64,000 nt of DNA from Heliocidaris erythrogramma (GCA_025617745.1 CM046853.1:29763822-29827821), one strand, 5' to 3'; positions 14,201 to 25,131 are shown, numbered from the stretch's first letter. Made by a program: numbers and translations. Notes: generated by a model not told the origin, from the letters alone.

Positions 14201-16803
14201 TTATTCATCCTACTTACCTGTAATAAGGAGACGTTGATATGTAATTCAAATAATTTTCAACATCTAAATTTATACTAATTTTAGGGATAATTAAAATTAA
14301 AATATCATTTAAAGTGTTTGCATTTACTCTAATATGAATATACTGTTAGCTATAAGGCACGTGCCTGCTCACCCTCAAACACACCATATGCACCCTCGCA
14401 CACACAGACAACAAAATGAGACCATTCTACGCTCTATCCTATTCATGTATTTCCATTGATTTTTCTTACTTCATTTTCTGCCACAGGGCAAGGATAGAAC
14501 AGACCAAACGTGCATTGAAGCCTGTTTTCAAGTGTTCTGTTCATGGTACATATCGCACTTATCTGGAGCTACTGCAAGGCAAGAGAGACTGGGGTCTTGT
14601 ATGGGTCTCTCTCTCCTTCATCCCACTCACACTCATTTTCAATTATCTCCAGGTACGCAAAATTCAATGATTACCTTGTATTCGCTCGAGATACCTCTTC
14701 CCCCAGGGGAATAGTTCAGTAAGCACATAAGAAATGGAATTGAGTTCTCAGTGTATGGTGTCAATGTGAGGTCGACAAATTGGCAGTACGATTTAGCATG
14801 TACTAACGACTCAATACATCTGAACGAGCTGGCTAATTGTGTAAGGCTAGTATTGAAACTTTGTGCAATCATTTACGTACTACATACATGACATAATGTT
14901 GATTTCAGTATCATAATCTATGAAATGAAATAAATGATATTTCTGAACAGGTTTGGGGATGATATTATGGATGTAATGAAATACGTACATATAATTAAAT
15001 CCTCACCATGCTCACTCTCTTCATTTATCAGGTGAATCTTAACGCGGTCTACAATTTCATGGGGATCTTGATAGGCTCGTCGGTCACGCCAATCATTCTG
15101 AGTATGTTTTGGACAAGGTTAACTGGTATGGCCATGATAATGGGTGCCACCATTGGCATGGCATGCGGTTTGATCACGTGGATCATTGCGGGTTCCATAT
15201 TGAATGGGCAGTTAAACCTCAACCTTTTCTTCGACAGTTCGTGTGAGTGTTTCCTTTATTGTATAGGAGTTATGTAATTTGACCATAGTATTTTCTGTAT
15301 AATTATATTCTTATACTGTTAAAAAATGCATTTAAATCAGTATTTTAGAATTTACTGAGCTTATAAGAAGTTTTGTGAAATGAATTTTAGGATATTTAAG
15401 ATTAGTATAAACGAAACCTATTATTCGTACATTAATCGGCTCAATGGCAAATTATTTCAAAAACTTTGCTACAGATTCAACATTAAACGGAAAAGTGATC
15501 AAAATGAAGAAAACCGTGTAAAAAAATAAACAGTTTCCCGGTAGTTATAGACTTTCAAACTGACTAAAAAAATATATCTACTAACCAATTCGCGACAGAT
15601 CGTGATAAGGTTTTGCCTCGCCACCTTCAGCCTGAATTTAAAAATCTCATTAACTTCCTTCGAAATCAATATATTGTTGCCGTTGATATTCATTAACTAG
15701 ACGATCCCAACAGCACGAATAGCGTACATGGTACCTTTTAAAGAAAAAAAAATGGAATTGATGCTTTTATCACTCTCATCAGGGGAAAGCTTCGATGAAA
15801 ACATGCTGATTGGTAACTGTGGGTCTATCTTATCCGGAGCACTAATCACATCAGTGGTGAGCTTCTTGACCAACCGAGGAATGACGGAGGAAGAAAAAAA
15901 CGAGATATGGGAAAAGACAAGAGATATTGACAACCCACTTTCACCATGGCCCCAGCTCTACGTAAAGTGAGTTAACATGCTGTTGTTTTACAATCGTGTT
16001 TTAATGAAATATGATTATTTGCGCCAGTGGCGTCGTCTAACATCTGATGAATGGCCACAGTCTAAGATATGAACCAGGGCGTTTTGTACAAGATACTGTT
16101 ACCCTAAAGACAAGGCGCAATAATTAATGACGGTTTACATTTCTCTATGTTCATTTTCTCCTTTTAATAGGGCGTAGGGAAGAAAATGAAAAAAAAAATC
16201 TAATTGCAATTTTTTTTTCACTTCAAGCTTGAAGATATAATTATAAAAGATGTGTATCATATAGCAAATCAACAGTGACGTAATTCGGACGTCAACTGGT
16301 CGAGGCGCCTTCCTATTGAACATTGAAGAAAATTGCAATATTTATATGCACCAGGAAGTTTACTACTTACCTTTGTACACATCTTTTGTATGTACAGGGA
16401 GTTTGGAGTTCCAGAGGGCAAGCTCGTTTACAATCGTCCCTCGCTGCTCCAGATGCTTAGTGAGTTCCGTCGTGCCAACCTCATTGCTATCGTCTCCGGA
16501 GTCGCCTCGACTTTCATTTTGGCAATTCTTTGGCCAATCATCATGAGCGCAATCGGAGTTCTCGACAATAGCCAGTTCAGGTCATGGATTTATCTCTCGC
16601 AAACCTGGGCCATCATAGCTGGGGTATTCATCATTTTCGTCCCCATTGTGACGGAGATTCGTGACATTGTGTTGCGATTAAAAGAGAATAAATCTAGAAT
16701 GCTGGTTAGTCCAGAAGAAGAAATGAACCCACAACGGATTGGCCAGGCACTGCCACAGGGACCTGATGTGAGGCAAGTACCTACCATCAGCGGGCAAAAA
16801 TAA
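569..16803 (+). CDS. DUR3: DUR3-like urea:Na+/H+ symporter (SLC5/SSS family), 5'-partial
   Basis: Multi-pass plasma-membrane carrier of the solute:sodium symporter family. DUR3 proteins of fungi and plants take up urea by cation symport; urea as substrate here is inferred from family. Ten exons, each bounded by AG/GT: 569-691, 1869-2079, 4525-4737, 5313-5435, 12781-12987, 13490-13778, 14487-14652, 15032-15242, 15783-15966 and 16398-16803 (stop TAA). Phases join throughout to give 710 codons. Family hallmarks in order: [87 protein letters not shown] and [19 protein letters not shown]. Only the first membrane segment and start codon, about 50-60 residues, are missing to the left. Odd features: a 7.3-kb intron (5436-12780) packed with repeats, and a Cys-rich insertion after the YDCYQ segment (residues from 13640). 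The C-terminus is hydrophilic and ends ISGQK. The transport core is intact. Confidence 0.93.
719..800. repeat. CACTCA/CACACA low-complexity tract
   Basis: Imperfect CACTCA and CACACGC repeats just after the donor site of the first visible symporter exon. No coding value seen. Confidence 0.7.
1495..1690 (-). repeat. SINE fragment, reverse orientation, head truncated
   Basis: The body matches the SINE at 7124 and the one at 58596 when read on the minus strand: the segment on 'latctacatttgc...cccaggt...gggtacctgg' lines up (GTAAATGGGTACCTGG at the core), and the 'tatagcgc' tail is next to a TAATAA tract. The tRNA-derived head is missing or degraded. It lies in the intron between the first two visible symporter exons. 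Confidence 0.6.
2606..2713. repeat. Near-perfect GC-rich palindrome (foldback/MITE)
   Basis: Two arms of about 52 bases around a 2-base centre. The left arm begins TAGGCGCCTTACGAAAAG and the right arm ends with its complement; I see only a single internal mismatch (CTCAGCGG against CCGCCGAG) and one end difference. It sits in a symporter intron. No open frame or transposase signature is inside. Confidence 0.85.
2945..3032 (-). repeat. Possible tRNA-derived SINE head
   Basis: On the minus strand the stretch GCCTTAGTCGAGTGGTTATG resembles an A box and GAGTTCGGTTCATGA resembles a loose B box, about 45 bases apart. Acceptor-stem pairing is not evident, so a functional tRNA is unlikely. Confidence 0.35.
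3578..3649. repeat. 24-base tandem repeat, 3 copies
   Basis: Three exact consecutive copies of a 24-base unit beginning CTACAAAGTATTTG, within a symporter intron. Confidence 0.95.
4850..4912. repeat. (ATT)n and (AGT)n microsatellite
   Basis: An ATT array followed by an AGT array about 110 bases after the exon ending at 4737. Confidence 0.9.
6078..8235 (+). repeat. Two diverged copies of an intronic repeat (6078-6500 and 7787-8235)
   Basis: Two segments of about 430 bases share their order of landmarks: CGTATTTCTGA, GTCTTTGA(T/C)TGAATTTCATT, a GGAAATTCTTAAACGCGTA block, TTCCACCCGAGCTTAAAT and CTTGAC(T/C)TCCCAAGGG. They flank the SINE at 7124. A further pair, 7420-7510 and 8885-8990, shares CAAAATTAGCTTTGTGCGAA. 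This looks like segmental or transposon-derived repetition within the long symporter intron. Confidence 0.75.
7124..7412 (+). repeat. tRNA-derived SINE
   Basis: The 72-base head at 7128-7199 contains an A-box-like TGGTCTAGTGGATA and a B-box-like GGTTCGAGTCCC, and its ends can still pair as a 7-bp acceptor stem with two wobbles (GTGTCGT with GCGGCAC). A body with CACCCAGGTG and GGGTACCTGG follows, ending GCGCAATATAAATG and an ATT array. The same body is found at 1495-1690 (minus) and 58596-58950 (minus), which identifies a dispersed RNA polymerase III-type SINE rather than a tRNA gene. Confidence 0.85.
8250..8500. repeat. GACTAG/TAGTCAAA-rich repeat, possible MITE
   Basis: Five or more TAGTCA(A/G)A or GACTAG motifs in 160 bases, including CCTAGTCAAACTGAACAGAA followed by CCTAGTCAGAATG. 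No clear terminal inverted repeat was resolved. Confidence 0.4.
9409..10348. mobile_element. TTAA-flanked non-autonomous DNA transposon, copy A
   Basis: A 932-base body flanked by TTAA on both sides (9409-9412 and 10345-10348), with ends AGTAGA...TCTACT. The terminal regions are also imperfect inverted repeats: GATGTCGTCACACTC near 9596 mirrors TGTGTCGTCACATA near 10146, and a GTCTGCTTA block near 10120 mirrors TAAGCAGACGACG near 9630. A TTAA duplication is typical of piggyBac-type transposons, but the ends do not start CCC, so family assignment is open. A near-identical copy lies at 54392-55333. No long reading frame, so it is presumably moved by another element's transposase. Confidence 0.85.
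10440..10700. repeat. Second copy of an intronic repeat also found at 7570-7800
   Basis: Shares the order ATTG(T/C)CCCC..., GC(C/G)AT..., AAGCTTA(A/G)CTGAGT, CATATTGC, AAGTAAAAG-like and CCATATTGCT-ACCTCGTTGT with 7670-7795. Diverged dispersed repeat of unknown type. Confidence 0.5.
11050..11220. repeat. (TA)n / (CA)n microsatellite cluster
   Basis: Two TA arrays (about 11055-11080 and 11177-11219) around a CA array with a GCGGGCGC interruption. Flanking ATTGATTTATAT and ATATAAATCAAT make the second TA array the loop of a short inverted repeat. Confidence 0.9.
11880..12600. repeat. Low-complexity block: T-rich, two poly-G runs, A/T-rich tract
   Basis: TTTG repeats, a poly-G run near 11970-11988, a second at 12291-12312, then about 200 bases of A and AATA repeats. 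It ends 180 bases before the symporter exon at 12781. The Phe/Tyr-rich frames on the minus strand are artefacts of this composition. Confidence 0.85.
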
Positions 16804-16844
16804 TGAAGATACAGCTTATCTAAGGGCTTTTGATAAACGGTCAG

Positions 16845-17941
16845 GTTAAGCCGTACTTGCAAGTGCGTGCTGTCTGCGTGCAAAAACGTGGGCAAAATTT
16901 GTGGATCCGTACGTGGTGAGTACTGCCTCCGTACGGATTTGGGGCACGCAGACAAGACGTAGAATTTTTAGAGCAGGAGGAACTTTCGCTGCGTTCAGGC
17001 TGCGGGCGGTCTACGGATTCACCCCCAGTTCGGGTGACGTGCGTTGACGTGCGTGCCCTCTGCTGCTAACGAGCGCACAACGCACGGACTCCGTGAGTTT
17101 TTGAAATTTTTTCCCACAGTTACTTGCTCTACGGACAACGCACCTAGCACGTGCGTGCTCCGCACGTGATAAGTGCGGGGTCCGTGCTTATTCGGCGCTT
17201 CTCCAGTTCAATTGTCCAGTGAGCACGCAGAACTCACGTAAACCGCACCGAGGAAGTACGTGCTATGCACTTACAACGCACGTTGTGCGCGCTGATTTCT
17301 GCAGCACTTGCATCATCAGAACCCGGAGTCTCTGCGTTGGAAAGGGCGGCATGTCTAGCAGCAGCAGCTTTGACTTCTAGTGAACGTCGGAAGTTCTTAT
17401 AATGTGCCCAACGACATAGGGCGGGAAAACTCACGTTTATCGCACTTGCACGCACTTACTCCCTGCATGTCAGTAAGGACACCGTACGTGAAAGTACGGC
17501 CTCCGTACGATAACGAGGCAACCGCACGGCGATCGTACGTTGTAAGTACGTTGTAGGCACTTACCTGGGGGTGTTTCATAAAGCTGTTCGTAAGTTACGC
17601 ACGACTTTACGCACGACTGGTGATCAGTTCTTGTGCTAAATGATTGAGAATCTGATTAATATAGCACCCAAGAACAGTCGTTCGTAAAGTCATTCGTAAC
17701 TTTACGAACAGCTTTATGAAACACCCCCCAGGTGCGCAACGTTAGATGCACGCAACCACTCACGTCCATGCAGGCGTAGCGTGCGGGCCACGTACTTACA
17801 CCTTGCGTTGTAGTGCGTTGACGTACTCCTTCCCTGCTCTTGCTACTCCCTCCCCACGTTTTCAGAAAAACGTGGCGGACGTGGCCTCCGCAGAACACGT
17901 ACGGACTAAAACACGCACGGCGGGTTGTGACCTTAGTTTAA
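16845..17941. mobile_element. CpG-rich, CGTACG/GCACG-motif transposon, non-autonomous
   Basis: About 1.1 kb, abruptly CpG-rich compared with the A/T-rich surroundings and crowded with CGTACG, GTACGTG and GCACGCA motifs on both strands. It begins 40 bases after the symporter stop codon (TTAAGCC) and ends with TTGTGACCTTAGTTTAAG, which resembles the inverted TIR of the element at 43151-44214. A MITE (17567-17729) is inserted in it. Boundaries approximate; the symporter 3'UTR may run into it. Confidence 0.55.
17567..17729. mobile_element. Hairpin MITE copy 1 (GGGGGTGTTTCATAAAG ends)
   Basis: A 163-base element with terminal inverted repeats GGGGGTGTTTCATAAAGC / GCTTTATGAAACACCCCC extending inward through GTTCGTAA. 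The whole sequence in reverse complement matches 24302-24466, so the two copies lie in opposite orientation. Inserted in the CpG-rich element around it. Confidence 0.92.
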
Positions 17942-18974
17942 GTCGCGTGATTATTGCGTTAATTTAGCGGTTCAAAAATGAGAGGGAAAAGTTATGGTAT
18001 CTCCAAACGGTCCAATTTTTAAAAATAGTTTATAAAAAGTTCCCACCGGCGTGCGCGCGGCATAGCATGTATGAGCATCCGACCTAACATTTGTAATGTG
18101 GCAGTCAGGCAGAATTGCAACGTGACGACTGATGAGTTGACAATGGATTCTGAAAATGAGTAAATAGATACAGATTTATCAAAGGAAAACCTGTTTTAAT
18201 TCCAAGGCCAAATGCTGTTTGGCAATAACGTAAAATTAAATTTAAAAAAAAATCATTAAGTTAAGTTAATCATACCTCTTGCATCCCGGTCAGGCCTGTA
18301 TGCTGCGTCCGAAACATTGAAGGCTCACATAAGGACGGGCTCGGCCTTAAGGTAAAAGCTAGTCTGACTTCGCTGCGCAAATCCACATACAAGTTCCCAG
18401 TTTTAGTTCTAACGTTAGATCCAAGATGGATAAAATATTGGTGTTCTGCCTCCGTAAACTTTTAAATTTGTTCCCGTCTTAGCCGTTTTGGGGCGCTGTG
18501 TGCAGGCCTGACCTGGGTACGGTCCAGCCATTGCTGCATTGCGCCATAATTTTGTTCTCGTAAAAAAGTGCATGATTTTCTACATGTATTTGTTAAACAA
18601 TAAAAATGTTAGCTTATTGTCAAACTGGAAAAGGCATTGGAATTAAAACAAATTTTGTTTGATAAACCAATATCTACTTAACTCATTTCAGAATCCATTG
18701 TCTCATCAGCGATCAACTCAACGGTCATCACGTTGCTATAGTGCCACATTACAATATTAGCTCGGGATACGCATGCATGCATTATATGGATGTCCTTTTA
18801 GGCCCATAATTTGTTATTTGTCTAAAGTTTGGTTAGGCCTAAGATCTATGCCTCACGCACGCCGGTGGAGGCTTTTGGTAAATTATATATGTTTCTCCTT
18901 TCTTGACCGTTTGAAGATACTATAATTTTCCCCTCTCATTTTGAGCTGCTATATTAACGCGACAATCACGCGAC
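17942..18974. mobile_element. Foldback-type element with 240-310-base inverted arms
   Basis: The left arm 17942-18180 (starting GTCGCGTGATTATTGCGTTA) is mirrored, diverged, by the right arm 18661-18974 (ending AATCACGCGAC). Shared blocks include CACCGGCGTGCG, TTGTAATGTGGCA and ACAATGGATTCTGAAA. The centre, 18181-18660, is unique and has no coding frame. It abuts the CpG-rich element on its left. Confidence 0.8.
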
Positions 18975-18989
18975 ATACCCGACTGTTAA

Positions 18990-20660
18990 TCAAAAGCCAA
19001 TCCAAGCCAGTTTTTCTCAGGACATCCCCTAGCGCAAGGGGGCTGACATCTGTGTCCCAGGAACTATTTTTTAAAGTGTCTTAATTTTTGCGCGTGCGTG
19101 AAGCGAGTTATTAATAGTCATTGAAACTGTTAGTGAACTCCTCATCGATTAGTCTTTTCACTGTAATTTTATTATTATACGTATATAAAAAATTACGAAA
19201 TGGCCACCTGCCTACATTATGAGGTAACGATTGCCCGAATATTGGTAGGATGTGCACTAATCTCAGTACCCCTATGTAACCTAATCAATTATTGAAGTGA
19301 TTAACGTTTTTATCTCGTTGGGCATACACATAGTGTCAGTCAGTAATTTATTTCATTTTTTTGTGTAGGGTATCATTGCTCTCTAGTAAATTGAAAGGCA
19401 TTATCCAGGAAGTCAGTCTTTAGAAGAACTAAAGTTTGAATTTTGAAATTTACTCAAGATGCATATGTTGTATTGTTGGCTAGCAGACCCTAGGCTGAGA
19501 CTGGGGCAAATGTTGTTCATCTGTTTTGAAAGGCTGAGATAGATGCAGGGGTATTTTGTTTTGAGCCCTTCTCATAATTTTTTTATCTTTATCAAGGTAT
19601 TTCAAAAATAGTAAACTAACTTTCAAATTTCAATCTATTTATTCCCACTTTTGAATGGTCTAAATGTAGCGAATATTATTTAAGGAATCGAAAAGATTTA
19701 CAAAAGATATTTGTCCCTTTTAAACCATTTCGGTTACTTTAATACGTGAAAATGTCTGACATGTACAATAAATGATTGTTATCCTTTTGTACGTAAGTCG
19801 TTACGACGATATTCTCTGAAAAAGGAAAATGGTCCCGTGGATATTTCTGCGAAAAATCAATTTATTTCACATCAATAATATGTTTATATAACCAATGAAA
19901 TATGACGCGGATTAAGCGAGTATCATCCTTCAAACCTTCTGATAGACAGGGTGTAATGAATAGTTCCATATTATGCAATCATAAATACGATGAAGCAAAT
20001 GAATTGTACATGTATATATTGCGCGTTACAATTTTTTAATGTTTGGAGTTTTGTTGAAAATATTCACGGTGTGTATTGATGGAAATTGTTTGTTGTAAGA
20101 TGAAAATTTGGAAAAATTCCTAAGCAAATTTGTCCTACGAGAGTTGTCACATATGTGCTCACTTTGTAAAATAAGGAGGAGAGACAAATATTTTCTTTTG
20201 TAAATATAGGCATACATATCTAAGTTGAAATGTTCAAAGTGCACTTTAGTAAAACCTGCCTTCAAATTCTGCCTTCACATTCACAGGCTTAAACTTTGTC
20301 GAGCCCCTCTAATCTCTAAAATCACCGTTTGGAACTAGATGATCAATTAAATACTGCAGAGACGTTTTTCGAGAAAATACATTCATATATTGATTCTGTA
20401 TTGAAATTCACAATATTAAACATCTGGTTGTCAGTCGCAATATGTAAAAATAAAAATAAAAAGTGCATATTTCATGATGATCAAGATGTCAAGCAGTGGA
20501 AAAATATGTCCAGCAAAGGCACTAATTTGATTGAATGCGAATTTCCTATTCAGATCCATATTTTGATAATGAACCCACGAGTTCAAAGCCATTTTATGTA
20601 GGCTACTGTTAACTCTACTCTTACTAATACTACGCTAATTATCACACGGCTAATGTTGGT
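18990..20660. other. Intergenic, no gene recognised
   Basis: A/T-rich unique-looking sequence. The longest frames (20026-20265 minus, 20329-20601 plus) have no recognisable motif or splice context, so I do not call them. Confidence 0.6.
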
Positions 20661-20667
20661 ATACAAA

Positions 20668-20782
20668 AAACACTTCTACTACTCCTTCTACAACTACTTC
20701 TACTACTACTTCTACTACTACTAATAATACTATTTTGACTACTACTTCTACTTCAGCTACTACTACTACTACTACTATAGGT
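20668..20782. repeat. (CTA/TTC)n microsatellite
   Basis: Imperfect ACTACT and TTCTACT array. Confidence 0.9.
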
Positions 20783-21023
20783 TTTGTCAGTCCAATTAAT
20801 TTTACGAGCATTCATTTTTAACGATTTTCGCCATGCTGTGCTATTCGGCAGTTCAAATTCATCTCGAAAGCATCCAAATTAGCATTTCGTTCAGTCAAGT
20901 TAACATTCTTTTCATTCATATTTCTAGGTCACGTACGTAATTCATCAAGCATTTATTCACTTTAGCATCGCATGGTCACGTGACCAGGCAACAAACTCGT
21001 TCCTGCATTCGAATACTTTGGAG

Positions 21024-21605
21024 CCCGGGGGGGGGGGGGGGGGGCACTCAGTATATAGTGTGCGGTGGGTATGTGCCGCCCAGAAGACCCCCATTTTTAC
21101 ACTCAAATTCCCGTTCCAAAGCATACCATTTTTTTCTTGTTGAGAAAAAGAAGAGAGAAAACCGTTCCAAAGCACCGCTTTTTTTCATTCCGTCGTTCCG
21201 GCCGCCTCGCCCCGGCCCGTTTCGCTTCGAAGACACCATAGACTTGCCACACACAACGTATTTAGCGTATGGGAGCTTGTGTGTGGGAACCAGGGTAGCG
21301 TTTCATCAAACAGTCATAGGTGCGGGTTCGCCGAGATCCCATTGAAATGCGTGTATTAAAATTAACATGCGTTTCAATAGGATGTCGGCGAACTTGTGCT
21401 TGTGACGGTTTGGTGAAACGATGCCCAGTTCCGTAGTATCATTATATATTGTAATCCAGTTCCAAAGAGCCCTGTTTTAAAAAATGTTAGTAGTTCCGAA
21501 GACCATCCTTTTTCATGATACGCTCGTTCCGAAGCCCCCATTTTTTGTCTTGCGGGCGGCACATACCCACCACTTTTTGGGTCGAGTGCCCCCCCCCCCC
21601 CCGGG
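21024..21605. mobile_element. Inverted-repeat element with GGGGGCACTC ends
   Basis: Begins with a G run followed by CACTCAGTATATAGTG and GGTGGGTATGTGCCGCC; ends with GGCGGCACATACCCACC, GGGTCGAGTG and a C run. The arms also share CCCCCATTTTT and GTTCC(A/G)AAG motifs. About 580 bases; a second MITE (21299-21420) is nested in it. No transposase frame. Confidence 0.8.
21299..21420. mobile_element. Palindromic MITE (CGTTTCATCAAAC...GTTTGGTGAAACG)
   Basis: A 122-base imperfect palindrome. Arms share GTTTCA(T/C)CAAAC, TTCGCCGA(G/C)ATCC and ATTGAAA(T/C)GC, around a TTAAAATTAA centre. A truncated copy lies at 38262-38340. Inserted inside the element spanning 21024-21605. Confidence 0.85.
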
Positions 21606-22119
21606 TTTGGAGCATCCAGTTCTTGCTACCTCAAATATGCAAGTTTCGACGTAGAGGGCAATATGCATGGAAATGGTCCGCATCTTCGTTAACTTCACTT
21701 CCGGTCCGTATTGAAATACTACGGCTTATGAATAAAATGAGTGCTAAAATGCTTAATTTTTGGATCGCATGACATAAACCAAATTTTGAAAATGCAACCA
21801 ATTTTCGAAAAAACCTTCAAGTATATTTCCAAAATTTGCGTGGCTTTGGGAAATCTATGGAAAACAATACATCCTTTAAAATTAACAAGTAACCTACAGG
21901 ACAATAAGGTCTACCATCATAGGGGTGCGGTCACATTTTCGTGAGGGAGGCTGAGGCCTTTTGCCCGAATATCAACTTTCCACTTTATAATTCGAGCGAA
22001 GCGAGTGAGCGACAATTTTTACATTTTTTATAGTGAAAATGACAGATATTACATATTCGGGCACATCACGCCCAACACGCCCAAAATAAGAGGAGATTCG
22101 GGTACCTCGCTGCCCGAAT

Positions 22120-23110
22120 ATGAGGGGGGGGGGGGGTGCTTAACTAAGTTCTCGTCTCGTACACCTATGTCTACTGCAGGGGTGTCGATCCGTGTTCATG
22201 ATTAGGGGGGGGGGGGGGGGGGGGGTGGATGACCGGCCGGCGAGGGAGCGAAGTCAGTGACGTATCTAGGGATTATGGCGCCCGGGGCAAACAATGAAGT
22301 TACGCCCCCCCCCCCCCCCCCCCCCCCCCCCGAGTACCCAAACTTATCTACGTTATTGTACAAGCGACCGAAAGCGGCACAGTTTTCAATTCTTAACCAT
22401 AAACAACGCAATTTCTTGTGCATTTTACCCAGGAGATTTTGCAATTGACCATCGCAAAAGTTTATACATTGATAAACGGTTTTCTATGCACTCACTTCTA
22501 TAATCGGGAGCAAAACTAACGAGAACCCTTGCCTATAGGCTTGAGAAATAGTCGAGAAATTTAGCAAGGCTACCTGAAATTGAGATTTCTGTCAAAAGCT
22601 GAAACTTTGCAAATGCTGTTTTAGACACTTTATCCTATAATTGGGGGCGCAATATTTAGCAGGAGTCATATGAAACTTGCATGATATAGCGAGCAAAGCA
22701 ATTACATCTTTATTTTTTCAAATTTTGAACCCTTTATGCTATTTAAGAACTATATACTGGGGCGCGAAATTACGAGATCCTGAAAGAAAATAATTGTGCG
22801 AGGGAGCAAAACCTCCGAGATTTGAAAATTTTTCGCATTTCAAATCTTTATAAACTAGATTTGGGGCGCATAATCCGTAAGGATTAAGATTTTTCTGCAT
22901 TTCCCCGTTTTTTTTTCTTTCCCTCCTTTGCTTTTTTGCCCCCCCCCCCCCTCCCAGTGCCGCCGGGCACTTGGCCCCTGTCCCCTGATACGCCACTGAG
23001 CGAAGAGACCGAGCCGGGGGAGGGTCTGGGAAGGGGGGATATCCCCCTCCCATACCCTCTCCCAGGAAGAGAGAGAGAGAGAGAGGGGGGGGGGGGGGGG
23101 AGGGGCATAC
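22120..23110. repeat. Cluster of long G and C runs
   Basis: Runs of 10-28 G or C near 22125, 22204, 22303, 22940 and 23085. Frames across them encode poly-Gly or poly-Pro and are not genes. Confidence 0.85.
22255..22998. mobile_element. CAGTG...CACTG inverted-repeat element, copy 1
   Basis: Starts CAGTGACGTATCTAGGG and ends GATACGCCACTG. Contains a long C run (22303-22330) and blocks GGGGCGCA and AATCC resembling a second copy at 61002-61580, which starts CAGTTGTGTGTATCTAGG and ends TACATACGCCACTG. No coding frame. Confidence 0.7.
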
Positions 23111-23959
23111 ATATCATCTTGACCCTTAACCCATCTACCCAACAAAGTCCTACCCTATCTCACCTCCCCTGCACCATGTACCATCACCCCATCCCGGCTC
23201 CCATGAACACACTACTGAGTCTACCAGGAAAAGTTACAATGCTACAATAATAAATGCAATTCCTGTTCACTCATGCATAAAGTGTTAATCCCATAAACCA
23301 CAAATTTCACTCAGCAAAACCAACCTCATCACAATTGATCATAAATTTTTCATATCATCCTCAATTCCGTAAGCTCCAAAGGACTTTCTTCTCACAAAAG
23401 GCCCATTCCTGTGCAACATAATTTCCATACCCTTTACAAAAGTGAGCAGTGCTCACCCAAGCATGAATTATTTTCGGACTTTTTGGTGTCATATGAAAGT
23501 TGAGTCTATGACCTTTCCATACATAAAAACCTTTCCCCCAGAATCATATACTTTTTATTTGGCAGTCATTTCAAGAGTGTTTTTTTTTTAGACGCACGGT
23601 ACGGTATTATGGACTCAAGAAGGAAATGAAATTCGAAATCAGCCTTATTTAGGGGGAAATTAAACAAAACGGGGGGGGGGGGGGGGGGGGGCTAATAATT
23701 TAATGTACATGTTGCGAATTTGACTGCCCATATGCGAATTTGTATGACCGAGCCACCGAGGTGTCATTTCAGCAAACGTGCTAATTTGAATTCACGGTAA
23801 TGAAATGAATGATACAAAAGCAAAATCCCTTCTTGGAAACGCTAAAAGTAATGACTTAAATACACTTTTGATTGGTGATGTTGCGGTAAACGATGTTTTG
23901 GCTAAATACTGAATGAACGTTTTTAATAAACTGAATGACTAATATGCGAAATTGGACGG

Positions 23960-24640
23960 GGAAACCTATACTACTACTACTATCACTGCTGCTGCTGCTA
24001 CTACTTCTACTACTACTACAATACAGCAACAACAACAATTCCTACTACTACTAGCACACGACAAAGTGTCGCTATAAATAAAACAACAACACAAGTTTAC
24101 ACAAGTTTACTACTAAATGTACAACCACTAATACTACTACTACTACAACCACCACCACTGCTCCCACTTCAAATATTATTACTGTTATTATAGTGAATTT
24201 CTAAAAATTACTAGCACTACACATGCTATAACTACAACAAATATTCGAATATTACCTCAACTGCAACTACTTTTATTACTAATACTACTACTATTACTCA
24301 TGGGGGGTGTTTCATAAAGCTGTTCGTAAAGTTACGAATGACTTTATGAACGACTGCATGGAACATGTTCTTGGGTGCTATACTAATCAGATTCTCAATC
24401 AAGAACTGATCACCAGTCATGCGTAAAGTTGTGCGTAACTTACGAACAGCTTTATTAAACACCTCCTGCTACTACTCCTCTTCCTACTACTACTATACTA
24501 CTAATTTATACTACTAGTATAGTAACGCTGCTGCTACTACTAATATTATCACTACTACTACTACAACAACAATAACAACTACTACTACTATACTACTTCT
24601 TTTTCTACTACTTTTACTACTGCTACTACTTACTTTCTCT
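23960..24640. repeat. (CTA)n-rich block interrupted by a MITE
   Basis: About 500 bases of imperfect CTA and ACA trinucleotide repeats, split by the MITE at 24302-24466. Confidence 0.9.
24302..24466. mobile_element. Hairpin MITE copy 2 (GGGGGTGTTTCATAAAG ends)
   Basis: A 165-base element, TIR GGGTGTTTCATAAAGCTG / AGCTTTATTAAACACC. Its sequence aligns with the reverse complement of 17567-17729. Inserted in a (CTA)n tract. Confidence 0.92.
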
Positions 24641-25131
24641 CTACGCTATTGCTTTGCACACTCTACAAACAGCTGGGTGAAAATTTATCAAATATCAGGT
24701 AAAATTGGTTTTCAAAATTGGGTAAAATGTATTAAAAAATTTAGTAAATTTTGATCCAGCAAACTTGCATATTTTCTTTATACCCCAAATTAGGTAAATT
24801 GCACCCAATTTTTTTAGAATGCTCCTGTGCTTTCATACAGAGATCTATATTAAAAAAAGCAAGCAAAGTAGTAGACTCTTCCAATTTTGGCACGTACATT
24901 CCTTTCGCTATGTCTAAATTACCAAAGAATTTACACCAGATCCTGTATACTGTGTCTTATTTGTTGATAACATTTTATCTTATGTAATGATTTTCCGTCA
25001 TCATTACCACTGTAACTACTGCATAATGTAATTTAGTTATATCCCTCATCGTAAGATTGTTGCATTAGGAGTTTACTCAACAAGAAAATGAATAGTTTTA
25101 TTAGTAAAGCCGTTTTCTGCAGGCTAGTTCA

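Noticed and set aside
20329..20601. 90-codon plus-strand frame
   Set aside because: A/T-rich, no homology, no flanking exons.
22202..23250. Several Pro- or Gly-rich frames on both strands
   Set aside because: They arise from C and G runs inside transposon-like sequence.
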